From positions 1 to 10,768 of the forward strand of contig JBOGEN010000144.1 in NCBI GenBank assembly GCA_050743265.1: DNA of 10,768 bases, given 5' to 3'. Both the position numbers and the translations under genes were made by a program. Positions 1 through 7,130 of the stretch are shown here, piece after piece. Each line of letters starts with the position of its first letter. The first letter of the stretch is position 1. Source of the stretch: JBOGEN01 sp050743265. Lineage in GTDB: Bacteria > Actinomycetota > Actinomycetes > JBOGEN01. The notes under the pieces are model-generated. The model was not told where the DNA came from. It made no database searches and saw only the letters and a list, made by a program, of their open reading frames with translations.

Positions 1-652
1 CGCAGCGCAGCACGTCGAGCCCCGGACCGGCCAGCACCCCGTCGATGCGACGCACCGGGGCGTGCGACGGGAACGTGTCCCCGCCGCCCCAGGGCGCCTG
101 GGCGTGGCCGTCGACGAGCGTGTCGCCGAGGGCGCGCCACGTGCGTCGCCCCGCGGGCTCGTTCACGTCCCCCGCGAGCAGGCGGTACGCCGCGCCGTAC
201 CGTTCCGCCACCCGGTCCAGGAGCGCCAGGAGCAGCGGCACGTGGCGCAGCCGCTCGTCCCGGCGCAGCCCGAGGTGCACCGACCCGACGGCCAGCCGGA
301 CGCCGTCCACCTCGACGCAGGCGAGCGCGACGCCGCGGCGGTGCAGCCCGGGCGTGGACGGCAGCAGAACATCCTCGGCGTGCAGCACGCGTGCGCGCAG
401 GGACGCGAGCAGCAGCACCCCCGCGGCCGCACGCCCTCCGGTGACGACCACGAGCCCTGACTCGCCGGCCAGCGCCGCACACCGGGCGCGCCACCGGAGG
501 AACCGGGGAGCCTCCTGCACACAGACGAGGTCAGGCTCGCACGCCCGGATCACACGCGGCGGGGCGTGGCGTCCGTCCCGCAGGGAGCGGACGTTGTACG
601 AGACGACACGGATGGTCGCCGGCCCGCGCGCGGGCACGGCCGACGCGGCCAC
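1..652 (-). CDS. Endonuclease/exonuclease/phosphatase (EEP) family protein, 3' end outside window
   Basis: The gene runs off the left edge, leaving 217 codons with no stop. The EEP fold is recognised from its ordered metal and catalytic motifs: SYNVRSL with Asn20, VCVQEA with the metal-binding Glu47, GSVHLG with His126, LLAGDVNE with Asp162 and Asn164, and SHAPVRRIDGVL with Asp204. The final SDH-type histidine motif would lie beyond the window. Family members are Mg-dependent phosphodiesterases acting on nucleic acids, phosphoinositides or other phosphoesters, and the substrate cannot be told from this sequence. No signal peptide or membrane segment is evident, so a cytosolic protein is likely. 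The GTG at 652 begins 8 bases after the glucokinase stop, consistent with an operon; no strong Shine-Dalgarno is visible, so the start is provisional. The family call is secure, the function is not. Confidence 0.85.
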   Translation of the reverse strand, partial: MAASAVPARGPATIRVVSYNVRSLRDGRHAPPRVIRACEPDLVCVQEAPRFLRWRARCAALAGESGLVVVTGGRAAAGVLLLASLRARVLHAEDVLLPSTPGLHRRGVALACVEVDGVRLAVGSVHLGLRRDERLRHVPLLLALLDRVAERYGAAYRLLAGDVNEPAGRRTWRALGDTLVDGHAQAPWGGGDTFPSHAPVRRIDGVLAGPGLDVLRC

Positions 653-660
653 GGGTCGCC

Positions 661-1605
661 CTAGCCCCGGCGAGCGAGGTCGGCAGCGCCCACCATGCCG
701 GCCTCCGCCCCCAGCCCGGCGAGCAGCACGTCGGCGACCGGACGGTGTCCCCGTCCGGTGAGCACCTTCTCGTACCTCTCGCGTGCCGGTCCGAGCAGCA
801 CCTCGCCGGCCTCGGAGACCCCGCCGCCGATGACGAACGCGGTCGGGTCCAGCACGGAGGCCAGGTCGGCGATCCCCTGCCCGAGCCAGCCGCCGACGAT
901 CGCGAAACAGTCGAGCGCCGCCTGGTCGCCCTCGTGCGCGGCCTGCGTGATCTCCGGCCCGGTGATGCCCTCGGGACGACCCTCGCCGAGCTCGAGCAGC
1001 CGCCCGGCGCGGGCCGGGGAGGTCGCGGCCAGCTCCTGGGCCTCGCGGACCAGCGCCTTGCCGCTGGCGTACTGCTCCCAGCAGCCCCTGTTGCCGCAGC
1101 CGCAGCGGTGGCCCTCCGGGACTGCGACGACGTGGCCCAGCTCGCCGCCGATGCCGAACCCGCCGCGGTAGAGGCACCCGCCCAGGATGAGCCCACCGCC
1201 GATACCCGTGCCGAGCGTGACCATGACCAGGTGGTCGTGCCCCCGTCCGGCTCCGAAGCGGTACTCCGCCCAGGCCGCGGCGTTGGCGTCGTTCTCCACC
1301 ACGACCGGCAGGCCGACCCGTCGCTGCACGTCGGCGCGCAGCGGCTCCTCACGCCAGGCGAGGTTCGGCGCGAAGAGGACGGTGGAGCGGCGCTCGTCCA
1401 CGAACCCGGCGGCGCCCAGGCCGACTGCCTCGACGTCGAACTGCCGGGAGAGCTCCCCGACCACCGCCGCGATGGTGTCCTCGGTGCCCTCCGGGTCCGT
1501 CGACGGCGTGTCACGCCGCACGCGGGCGAGGACCGTACCGTCCTCCTCGACGACGCCGCCGGCCACCTTGGTGCCCCCGATGTCGACGCCGATCGTGAGA
1601 GCCAT
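661..1605 (-). CDS. glkA: ROK-family glucokinase
   Basis: This 314-aa protein has the length and motifs of actinobacterial ROK glucokinases, which phosphorylate glucose with ATP to glucose-6-phosphate in the cytosol and in Streptomyces also take part in carbon catabolite repression. Visible motifs are the N-terminal phosphate loop VDIGGTK (residues 7-13), END at 104-106 with Asp106 as the expected catalytic base, GTGIGGG at 132-138, and the ROK zinc signature formed by His158, Cys168, Cys170 and Cys175 followed by WEQ. No N-terminal helix-turn-helix is present, so it is a kinase rather than a ROK repressor. The ATG at 1605 is supported by an AAGGGAG ribosome site at 1610-1616. It is probably co-transcribed with the small Cys protein upstream and the EEP gene downstream. 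The symbol follows the Streptomyces-type glucokinase; other ROK sugar kinases cannot be fully excluded. Confidence 0.93.
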   Translation of the reverse strand: MALTIGVDIGGTKVAGGVVEEDGTVLARVRRDTPSTDPEGTEDTIAAVVGELSRQFDVEAVGLGAAGFVDERRSTVLFAPNLAWREEPLRADVQRRVGLPVVVENDANAAAWAEYRFGAGRGHDHLVMVTLGTGIGGGLILGGCLYRGGFGIGGELGHVVAVPEGHRCGCGNRGCWEQYASGKALVREAQELAATSPARAGRLLELGEGRPEGITGPEITQAAHEGDQAALDCFAIVGGWLGQGIADLASVLDPTAFVIGGGVSEAGEVLLGPARERYEKVLTGRGHRPVADVLLAGLGAEAGMVGAADLARRG

Positions 1606-1630
1606 GCTTCTCCCTTCGCCCCCGGGGCGC

Positions 1631-2041
1631 CTAGCGCACCTCGATGTGCTCGATGCCGCGGCCCGGACCCCGTGGACGCTCGGTGTTCCCCGGCGGGGGC
1701 TCCCGGCTCGCGTCCGGGGTCTCGCGGCTCGCGCCCGGAGTGCCGTGGCTCCCTGTGGCGTGCTCGCCGTCGTCCGGCTCGGTTGACCGGTCCTGTGCCT
1801 GGTCGCCGTCGGCCCCGTGGGGGTCCAACGCCGCCCGCCAGGCTTCGACCAGCTCCGAGGCCGCGCCCAGCAGGTGCTCGGCGACCTCGGGACGGGTCTG
1901 CCGCAGGGCCGACGCGGCCTGGCAGAGCGGACAGAACCGGCAGTCCCCCGAGGACGAGCCCAGCCGGCTCTGCAGCGCGGCGAACAACCGGGCGGCCTCC
2001 TCGGACACGGACAGGTGGTCCTCCGGCGGGCCCCCGGTCAC
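1631..2041 (-). CDS. Small CxxCxxC protein with low-complexity tail
   Basis: I do not recognise a characterised function. The protein (about 136 aa) has an N-terminal helical section, then CRFCPLCQ, giving three cysteines in a CxxCxxC arrangement about 26-32 residues from the start, then a short helical section containing RPEVAEHL. The last ~55 residues are hydrophilic and low in complexity, with repeated similar segments such as GASRETPDASREPP. A short conserved head with a cysteine cluster resembles small hypothetical proteins I recall beside ArsA-like ATPases and glucokinases in actinobacteria; that is memory, not a search result. The GTG at 2041 overlaps the ArsA-like stop in a GTGA arrangement, typical of translational coupling. 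An in-frame GTG at 2053 is the alternative start and would add four residues. Metal or redox binding by the cysteines is possible but unproven. Confidence 0.75.
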   Translation of the reverse strand: MTGGPPEDHLSVSEEAARLFAALQSRLGSSSGDCRFCPLCQAASALRQTRPEVAEHLLGAASELVEAWRAALDPHGADGDQAQDRSTEPDDGEHATGSHGTPGASRETPDASREPPPGNTERPRGPGRGIEHIEVR

Positions 2042-3219
2042 GCCGACATCCACTGGTCGGGGTCGGGGCGGAACCCCACCCGCAACCGGCCGTCGTCCAG
2101 CCGTGCCTCGGTGACGAAGCAGCGGCGCAGGGCCGAGGGCAGGGCGAGCACCCGGCGGTACGCGCCGACGGTGACGACGAGCTCGTCCCCGGACCGGGCG
2201 AGGCCCACCTCCGACCGGTCGGCCAGCGGCAGCGCGAGGCTGAGCAGGAACTCGTCCCCCTCACGGGTCACGACCAGCGGGTCCTCCGTAGACGGCGGCG
2301 CCAGCGGGTCGGCCTCGGCGTACACCACGCCGGCCAGCGCGGTGAGCACGTCCGGGCCGACCGGCTCCGCGGCCTGGTACGGCACGGCGTGCACCGGGAC
2401 GGGCGCGAAGGACTCCCGCGCCTCGGTGAGGCGCTCCGCCTGGGACGCGGCCCAGCCCTCGCGCCAGGCGTCCCCGGTGCCGGGCGGGAACACCCGGTTC
2501 GCCACCACGCCGTCCACCCGGTAGCCGTGCAGGGTCAGGGCGGTGTACGTCCGGCGGGCCTCGGCGAGCACCACGGACTCCGGGGTGAGCACGAGCCGGA
2601 CGGACGTGTCCGGGCCGGTGAGCAGCCGGCGGACGTCGGCCAGGTCGGCCCGCAGCCGGTCGACGGCCTCGAGCACCTCAGCATCAGGCAGCGGCAGGCC
2701 AGCCCCACCGAGAACCGGCCGCATCGCCCGCGCCAGCCGGCTCTCCATGCCCAGCAGCCGGTCCAGGTACCACGGCAACGCCTCGGGCAACGCGAGCAGG
2801 CGCAGCGTGTCCGAGGTGGGGGCGCAGTCGCACACGAGCACGTCCCAGTGGCCGTCGGCAGCGGCGTCCCGCAGGGCCAGCAGGGCGACGACCTCCTCCG
2901 CCCCGGGCAGCACGGTCAGCTCCTCGGCGGCGACAGGGTCGACCCCGGCCGGGTCGAGCAGTCCGAGCAGGTAGCGCTGCACGACGTGCCAGCGCTCGGT
3001 GAGCATGCCCCGCGCGTCGACCTGCCGGGCGAACAGGCCGTGCTCGACCTCGCGGGCCTCGGCGCCGACGGGGTGGCCGAGCGCCTCGGCGAGCGAGCCG
3101 GCGTCGTCGGTGGACACGACCAGCGTCTTGTGCCCCCGACGGGCCGCGTAGGCCGCCGTCGCCGCGGCGACGGTCGTCTTCCCGACGCCGCCCTTGCCGG
3201 TGAACAGCAGCATGCGCAT
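2038..3219 (-). CDS. ArsA/Get3-type ATPase with C-terminal HSP20-like domain
   Basis: This 393-aa protein is a SIMIBI-class ATPase of the ArsA/Get3 (GET3/TRC40) group. It starts with a deviant Walker A, GKGGVGKTT at 8-16, followed by switch I STDDAGSL with the catalytic-type Asp38, and a switch II of the form CDCAPTSDTLRLLALP. Residues ~314-384 form a beta-rich segment matching the HSP20-like C-terminal domain of bacterial ArsA-like proteins. It has none of the spaced cysteines that bind arsenite in plasmid ArsA, and no arsB or arsD lies nearby, so arsenite transport is unlikely. Get3 relatives hand hydrophobic tail segments to membranes; a chaperone-like or hydrophobic-ligand role is inference. 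The first of two nearby ATGs (3219) is used; the second is at 3213. Only a weak AGG-type ribosome site is visible. It sits between an SRPBCC gene (41 bp upstream) and the CxxCxxC gene. Confidence 0.9.
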   Translation of the reverse strand: MRMLLFTGKGGVGKTTVAAATAAYAARRGHKTLVVSTDDAGSLAEALGHPVGAEAREVEHGLFARQVDARGMLTERWHVVQRYLLGLLDPAGVDPVAAEELTVLPGAEEVVALLALRDAAADGHWDVLVCDCAPTSDTLRLLALPEALPWYLDRLLGMESRLARAMRPVLGGAGLPLPDAEVLEAVDRLRADLADVRRLLTGPDTSVRLVLTPESVVLAEARRTYTALTLHGYRVDGVVANRVFPPGTGDAWREGWAASQAERLTEARESFAPVPVHAVPYQAAEPVGPDVLTALAGVVYAEADPLAPPSTEDPLVVTREGDEFLLSLALPLADRSEVGLARSGDELVVTVGAYRRVLALPSALRRCFVTEARLDDGRLRVGFRPDPDQWMSA

Positions 3220-3260
3220 GACGGGCAAGGCTACCTGCGCGAACCCTGACGAGCCGGGGG

Positions 3261-3695
3261 TCAGCCCTCGACCCGCTTCTTGAGCTCCTTGAGCGCGGTG
3301 TCCGTGATCACCTTCTCGGCCTTTCGCCGGAACATGCCGATCATGGGGATGCTCACGTCCACGGTCAGCGTGTAGACCACGTCCGTGCCGCCGTCGGCGG
3401 GGGTCAGCGTGTACGCGCCGTCCATCCCCTTGAGCATCGAGCCCGGCTCGACGAGGCTCCAGCGCACGGCGGTGTCGCCCTCCCACACGTACCCGAGCAC
3501 GTACTCGTCCCTGATCGCGCCCGCGTCGAGCACGAACCTGACCTGCTCGGCCCGGCCCCCGGGGCCCGCGGCGACCACCTCGGCCCGCTTCACCGCACCG
3601 GCCCACTGCGGGTACGCCTCGAAGTCGGCGATGACGGCCATGACCGCACCTGCCCCCGCGTGCACGGTGATGCTCGACGTCGTGGCCTCGGACAT
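3261..3695 (-). CDS. SRPBCC-family (polyketide cyclase/COQ10-like) lipid-pocket protein
   Basis: A 144-aa protein with the helix-grip (Bet v 1/START-like) pattern: an N-terminal strand, then VMAVIADFEAYPQW, a classic SRPBCC opening helix with the Y-P-x-W signature, followed by strands around EVVAAG, VRFVLDAG and VYTLTVDV, and a long C-terminal helix ending in LKELKKRVEG. The fold makes a hydrophobic cavity for lipids or polyketides, and the ligand cannot be read from the sequence. There is no signal peptide, so the protein is probably cytosolic. An ATG further upstream at 3770 is rejected as start because the ATG at 3695 has a perfect AGGAGG eight bases before it and the extra residues lack conserved character. 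It lies 52 bp downstream of the metallophosphoesterase and 41 bp upstream of the ArsA-like gene, consistent with one operon. Confidence 0.88.
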   Translation of the reverse strand: MSEATTSSITVHAGAGAVMAVIADFEAYPQWAGAVKRAEVVAAGPGGRAEQVRFVLDAGAIRDEYVLGYVWEGDTAVRWSLVEPGSMLKGMDGAYTLTPADGGTDVVYTLTVDVSIPMIGMFRRKAEKVITDTALKELKKRVEG

Positions 3696-3703
3696 CGCGG
3701 GCA

Positions 3704-3709
3704 CCTCCT
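3704..3709 (-). promoter_or_regulatory. Ribosome binding site that fixes the start of the SRPBCC gene
   Basis: AGGAGG on the minus strand, eight bases before the ATG at 3695. It decides between this start and the longer reading from the ATG at 3770, which would place the motif inside the coding region. Confidence 0.8.
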
Positions 3710-3747
3710 CGCGGGTACGTGGATGGGGTGTCGGGAGCAGCGCGAGC

Positions 3748-4524
3748 CTACCCATCCCACTCGAGGACATAGGGGACGCCAGTGCTGCGGAAGTGGCCGA
3801 CGTTCACGCACTCGGTGCGGCCGATCCGCGTCCGGGCGACGAGCGGCTGGTGGACGTGCCCGGACAGGACGAGACGCGGCTGGGTCTCGCGTACCGCCTC
3901 GAGGAGGGCGGTGCTGCCGCGCTCGAAGCGACGGGCCACCACGTCGTAGCAGAGCTCGGGCACCGCGGGCGGGAGGTGCGCGCACAGCACGTCCACCGCG
4001 CCCACCGCCGCCACCTTCGCCGCGTACTCCTCCTCGGTCAGCTCGTACGGCGTGCGCATCGGGGAGCGCAGCCCTCCCCCCACGAACCCGAAGCGCAGCC
4101 CACCGAGTTCGATGACCTCGCCGTCGAGCAGGTGGTGCTGGCCCTCGCGGAGGAACTCCGGCCACAGCCGGGGCAGGTCGACGTTGCCGTACGTGAGGTA
4201 CGTGGGCTTGGGCATCACCGCGAACAGGTCGGCGTACTGGCGGCGGACGGCCTGCTCCAGGTACGTGCGGGGCTCGCCGTCGAGGGTGTCCCAGAGTGCG
4301 CGGGTGTGGGCACGGGCGTCGTCCCACCGGCGTGCGGTACGCAGCCGGACGTACTCGGAGGCGGCCTCGCGCCCGAACAGGTCCGGGAAGATGCCGGCGC
4401 CGTGATCGTCGTAGTCGAGGAACAGCGCGAGGTCACCGAGGCAGAGCAGGGCGTCGGCGCCGTCACCGGCGCGCGCGAGCGCGTCGGTGGCGCCGTGGAC
4501 GTCGCTCACCACGTGCAGCCGCAC
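3748..4524 (-). CDS. Calcineurin-like metallophosphoesterase
   Basis: A 258-aa protein with the metallophosphoesterase metal-site series in order: SDVHG (Asp8, His10), LCLGDL (Asp31), YGNVD (Asn114), LCAHLPP (His183) and LSGHVHQP (His223, His225). These coordinate a dinuclear metal centre that hydrolyses phosphomono- or diesters; the substrate is unknown. Where most relatives read GNH-D/E, this one reads GNVD, so the histidine that usually acts in catalysis is Val115. About 80 residues, predicted mostly helical, are inserted between the second and third motifs. The GTG at 4524 is chosen because the first strand and SDVHG follow at once; reading the frame further upstream gives proline/arginine-rich sequence without family character. 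The ribosome site is weak. It is probably co-transcribed with both flanking SRPBCC genes. Confidence 0.88.
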   Translation of the reverse strand: MRLHVVSDVHGATDALARAGDGADALLCLGDLALFLDYDDHGAGIFPDLFGREAASEYVRLRTARRWDDARAHTRALWDTLDGEPRTYLEQAVRRQYADLFAVMPKPTYLTYGNVDLPRLWPEFLREGQHHLLDGEVIELGGLRFGFVGGGLRSPMRTPYELTEEEYAAKVAAVGAVDVLCAHLPPAVPELCYDVVARRFERGSTALLEAVRETQPRLVLSGHVHQPLVARTRIGRTECVNVGHFRSTGVPYVLEWDG

Positions 4525-4594
4525 CGGCTCACGGTACCCAGCACACGGTGCGCGGGCCGCGTGGTGGGGCTGGGGCCGCCCGAGGCTGCCCAGG

Positions 4595-4640
4595 GGGGCC
4601 ACGTCCCGGGGGCCACACGTCCCGGGGGCCACGCGTCCCG
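4595..4640. repeat. Three tandem GC-rich 14-16 bp repeats
   Basis: Three adjacent copies occur at 4595-4608 (GGGGCCACGTCCCG), 4609-4624 (GGGGCCACACGTCCCG) and 4625-4640 (GGGGCCACGCGTCCCG), with a decayed fourth start at 4641. They fill much of the 131-bp gap between the minus-strand SRPBCC stop at 4656 and the metallophosphoesterase start at 4524. Each junction contains CCCGGG, so the transcript could fold into alternative hairpins. There is no following U-run, so a classical terminator is not supported. Confidence 0.75.
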
Positions 4641-4655
4641 GGGGTGTGCCGGGCC

Positions 4656-5051
4656 TCAGTCGGCGCGCGGCTCCCCCGGGCGCCGGGCCGCCTCCAGGTC
4701 GTCCTTGAGCGCGTGGACGGTGCGCTTCCAGGCCAGGGCGTGCCGGCGCCGCAGGCGCGCGGCGAGCCTGCGCCGGGCCGACGCGGACGTCGGCACCCCT
4801 GCCACGGGGTCGGCCCGCAGGTAGTAGTGGACGAGCACACCGTCGGCGTACGGCTCGAGCCAGATCTCGCTGGTGCCGACGAGCGGGCCGGACACCGTCC
4901 AGCGCACGCCCTTGGGGCCGCGGCGCTCGGACGGGGTGAGGGTCAGGTCCGGCCACCAGCGGCGCCAGCAGGCCGGGTCGTCGACGAGGGCCGCGACCCG
5001 GGCGGGATCGGCGACGACGAACGTGTCGTCAACGAGGTCGACCAGCGTCAT
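4656..5051 (-). CDS. SRPBCC-family protein (second copy type in this cluster)
   Basis: A 131-aa protein with a START/Bet v 1-like layout: an opening strand with VDDTFVVADPARVAALVDD, then WRRWWPDL (the tryptophan-rich end of the first helix), strands around VRWTVSGPLVGTSEIWLEP and GVLVHYYLRAD, and a long arginine-rich C-terminal helix containing WKRTVHALKDDLEA. This suggests a small cytosolic hydrophobic-ligand protein with unknown ligand. It is clearly different in sequence from the other SRPBCC protein of this cluster. The ATG at 5051 is chosen because the family opening strand follows; an AGGAGG lies 13 bases upstream, rather far, and a closer AAGG may help. It is the first gene of the minus-strand run and faces the acyl-CoA synthetase across 193 bp, so its promoter probably lies in that gap. 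Confidence 0.82.
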   Translation of the reverse strand: MTLVDLVDDTFVVADPARVAALVDDPACWRRWWPDLTLTPSERRGPKGVRWTVSGPLVGTSEIWLEPYADGVLVHYYLRADPVAGVPTSASARRRLAARLRRRHALAWKRTVHALKDDLEAARRPGEPRAD

Positions 5052-5064
5052 CGGCCTTGCCGGT

Positions 5065-5070
5065 CCTCCT
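5065..5070 (-). promoter_or_regulatory. Shine-Dalgarno with unusually long spacing
   Basis: AGGAGG on the minus strand, 13 bases before the ATG at 5051. No in-frame ATG, GTG or TTG occurs at a better distance, so either the spacing is tolerated or the AAGG nearer the start is used. Confidence 0.5.
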
Positions 5071-5230
5071 CGGGTGGGTGTCTCGCGGATGCTGCGGGCG
5101 GGCGACGCCGGGCTGACGGCTGCGCTGATCTTCGAGCTGATCACTCCCCGGGCCGACCCCGGGAGGCCCCGCCGGGCCGCGACCTACGGCACAGTAACGT
5201 CCCCCCGGTGGGCCCGTCGTCCGTCGTCCC
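5071..5230. promoter_or_regulatory. Divergent intergenic region, presumed promoters for both flanking units
   Basis: This space lies between the start of the minus-strand operon and the acyl-CoA synthetase. By position it should carry promoters in both directions. A TANNNT-type box (TAACGT, 5195-5200) could be a -10 for the synthetase, but I see no good TTGAC-like -35 at the usual distance. GCTGATC occurs twice in quick succession around 5123-5142, and CCCCGGG also repeats. No operator can be named from this. Confidence 0.4.
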
Positions 5231-5244
5231 GGAGGGAGCCCCCC

Positions 5245-7038
5245 GTGACCGAGTACCGCGTTCCCGCGGTGTTCGAGGTGCCGCCGCGCGGCAGCCTGGC
5301 CGACCTCGTCCCCCGCAACGCCGAGCAGGCGCCGGACGCCGCGGTCTTCAGCCGCAAGGTCGGCGGCCACTGGCGCGACGTGACCGCCCGGGTGTTCGCC
5401 GACGAGGTGGACGCGCTGGCCAAGGGGCTGCTCGCTGCCGGTGTGGGACTCGGTGACCGGGTCGGGCTGATCTCGGCCACCCGGTACGAGTGGACCCTGG
5501 CGGACTTCGCCATCTGGGCCGCGGGCGCGGTCACGGTCCCGGTCTACGAGACGTCATCGGCGGAGCAGGTGGCGTGGATCCTCGGCGACTCGGGCGCCGT
5601 CGCCTGCGTGGTGGAGACCGCCGGTCACGAGGCGCGCCTCGACTCGGTGCGCGCCGACCTCGACGGGCTGCGCGAGGTGTGGGCGATCGAGTCCGGGGGG
5701 CTGGACGCGCTGGCCGAGGCCGGGCAGTCGGTCTCCGACGCCGACCTCGCCGCCCGCCGGGAGGGGCTGCGGCCGGACTCCCCCGCCACGCTCATCTACA
5801 CCTCGGGCACCACCGGGCGGCCCAAGGGCTGCGTGCTGACGCACGGCAACTTCCTCGCCGAGCTCGGCAACGTCACCACCGAGGTGGACGGCCTGTTCGA
5901 CGAGGGCCACTCGTCGACGTTGCTCTTCCTGCCCCTCGCCCACGTGCTCGCCCGCATCATCCAGGTCGGCTGCGTGATGACGCGGACGCGGATGGGCCAC
6001 ACGGCCGACGTCGCCCACCTGCTCGACGACTTCGCCGGATTCCGGCCGACGTTCCTGCTCTCGGTGCCCCGGGTGTTCGAGAAGGTCTACAACTCCTCGG
6101 CGCAGCAGGCCGAGGCTGCCGGCAAGGGCCGGGCCTTCCAGTCCGCCGCGTCCACCGCGATCGCGTACTCGGAGGCCCTCGATGCCGGCGGGCCGGGCCT
6201 GCTGCTGCGGGCCAGGCACGCGCTGTTCGACCGGCTCGTGTACCGCAAGCTGCGGGACGCGCTCGGGGGCCAGGTCGAGTACGCCGTCTCAGGGGGTGCC
6301 CCGCTCGGCGCCCGCCTCGGGCACTTCTTCCGGGGCGTCGGGGTGGTCGTCCTCGAGGGGTACGGCCTGACGGAGACGACCGGGGCCCACACGGTGAACC
6401 GTCCCGACCAGCTGCGGATCGGCACGGTCGGGCGGCCGATCGCCGGGTCGGCGGTCAAGATCGCCGAGGACGGCGAGGTGCTCGTCCGCGGCGGCAACGT
6501 CTTCGGGGGGTACTGGGGCGGCGAGGGCGTGGACGCCGAGACCCTCTCCTCCGACGGCTGGTTCGGCACGGGCGACCTGGGCGAGCTGGACGGGGACGGC
6601 TTCCTCACGATCACCGGGCGGAAGAAGGAGGTCATCGTCACCGCCGGAGGGAAGAACGTCGTCCCCGCGGTCCTCGAGGACCGCATCCGTGCCCACCCGC
6701 TGGTCAGCCAGTGCATGGTGGTCGGGGACGGGAGGCCCTACGTGGCGGCGCTCGTCACCCTGGACGCCGAGGCTCTGCCCGGCTGGCTCCGGGCCCGCGG
6801 GAAGGACACCGAGGCGACCCTCGCCCAGCTGGCCGAGGACGAGGACGTCCACCGCGAGGTCGAGGCGGCGGTCGAGGAGGCCAACAGGGCAGTCTCCCGT
6901 GCCGAGGCGGTCCGGCGGTTCCGGGTGCTCGCCGTGGACTTCACCGAGGAGGGTGGCCAGCTGACCCCCACGATGAAGCTCCGGCGCAACGTCGTGCTCA
7001 AGGAGTTCTCGGCCGAGGTCGAGGCACTGTTCGGCTGA
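5245..7038 (+). CDS. Long-chain fatty acid-CoA ligase (AMP-forming, FadD15-like)
   Basis: A 597-aa ANL-superfamily adenylating enzyme that activates a fatty acid with ATP to an acyl-AMP and transfers it to coenzyme A. Motifs are complete: phosphate loop TSGTTGRPKG (186-195), the A5 motif YGLTETT (373-379), the GDLGELDGDGF segment with adenylate-ribose Asp444, hinge GRKKE (458-462), and PTMKLRR with catalytic Lys578 near the C-terminus. Length and the conserved end match long-chain acyl-CoA synthetases of actinobacteria rather than short acetyl-CoA synthetases. The GTG at 5245 has GGAGGGAG at 5231-5238. The frame is open further upstream but that part has no family similarity. No membrane segment is evident; such enzymes are typically peripheral at the inner membrane face. 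It is transcribed away from the SRPBCC/ArsA-like operon. The exact chain-length preference cannot be read. Confidence 0.95.
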   Translation: MTEYRVPAVFEVPPRGSLADLVPRNAEQAPDAAVFSRKVGGHWRDVTARVFADEVDALAKGLLAAGVGLGDRVGLISATRYEWTLADFAIWAAGAVTVPVYETSSAEQVAWILGDSGAVACVVETAGHEARLDSVRADLDGLREVWAIESGGLDALAEAGQSVSDADLAARREGLRPDSPATLIYTSGTTGRPKGCVLTHGNFLAELGNVTTEVDGLFDEGHSSTLLFLPLAHVLARIIQVGCVMTRTRMGHTADVAHLLDDFAGFRPTFLLSVPRVFEKVYNSSAQQAEAAGKGRAFQSAASTAIAYSEALDAGGPGLLLRARHALFDRLVYRKLRDALGGQVEYAVSGGAPLGARLGHFFRGVGVVVLEGYGLTETTGAHTVNRPDQLRIGTVGRPIAGSAVKIAEDGEVLVRGGNVFGGYWGGEGVDAETLSSDGWFGTGDLGELDGDGFLTITGRKKEVIVTAGGKNVVPAVLEDRIRAHPLVSQCMVVGDGRPYVAALVTLDAEALPGWLRARGKDTEATLAQLAEDEDVHREVEAAVEEANRAVSRAEAVRRFRVLAVDFTEEGGQLTPTMKLRRNVVLKEFSAEVEALFG

Positions 7039-7051
7039 TCCACGGGTGACC

Positions 7052-7073
7052 CGGCTCAGAGCGGGCAGAGCCG
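7052..7073 (+). terminator. Hairpin downstream of the acyl-CoA ligase
   Basis: CGGCTC (7052-7057) pairs perfectly with GAGCCG (7068-7073) around a 10-base loop, starting 13 bases after the ligase stop. There is no U-run after it, as is common in high-GC actinobacteria, so termination is plausible but unproven. Confidence 0.4.
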
Positions 7074-7093
7074 TCAGGACGCGCAGGGGGTGG

Positions 7094-7119
7094 GCCCGGC
7101 GGCGCTGCTCCGTCCGGGC
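7094..7119 (+). terminator. Second hairpin between ligase and sensor kinase
   Basis: GCCCGG (7094-7099) pairs with CCGGGC (7114-7119) around a 14-base loop. It could act with the preceding hairpin to separate the ligase from the two-component genes. No U-tract follows. Confidence 0.35.
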
Positions 7120-7130
7120 TAGTCGAACCG

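Noticed and set aside
2038..3219. Arsenite efflux ATPase (ArsA of an ars operon)
   Set aside because: There are no arsenite-binding cysteine positions, no arsB, arsD or arsR nearby, and the C-terminus is HSP20-like.
745..3249. Plus-strand open frame of 834 codons antisense to the glucokinase, CxxCxxC and ArsA-like genes
   Set aside because: It is a GC-frame shadow: composition is biased to Arg, Pro, Gly and Ala, it has no recognisable domain, and it covers three genes with clear family motifs on the other strand.
3385..4824. Plus-strand open frame of 479 codons opposite the SRPBCC and metallophosphoesterase genes
   Set aside because: It has no domain signal; the minus-strand proteins keep ordered catalytic motifs and ribosome sites.
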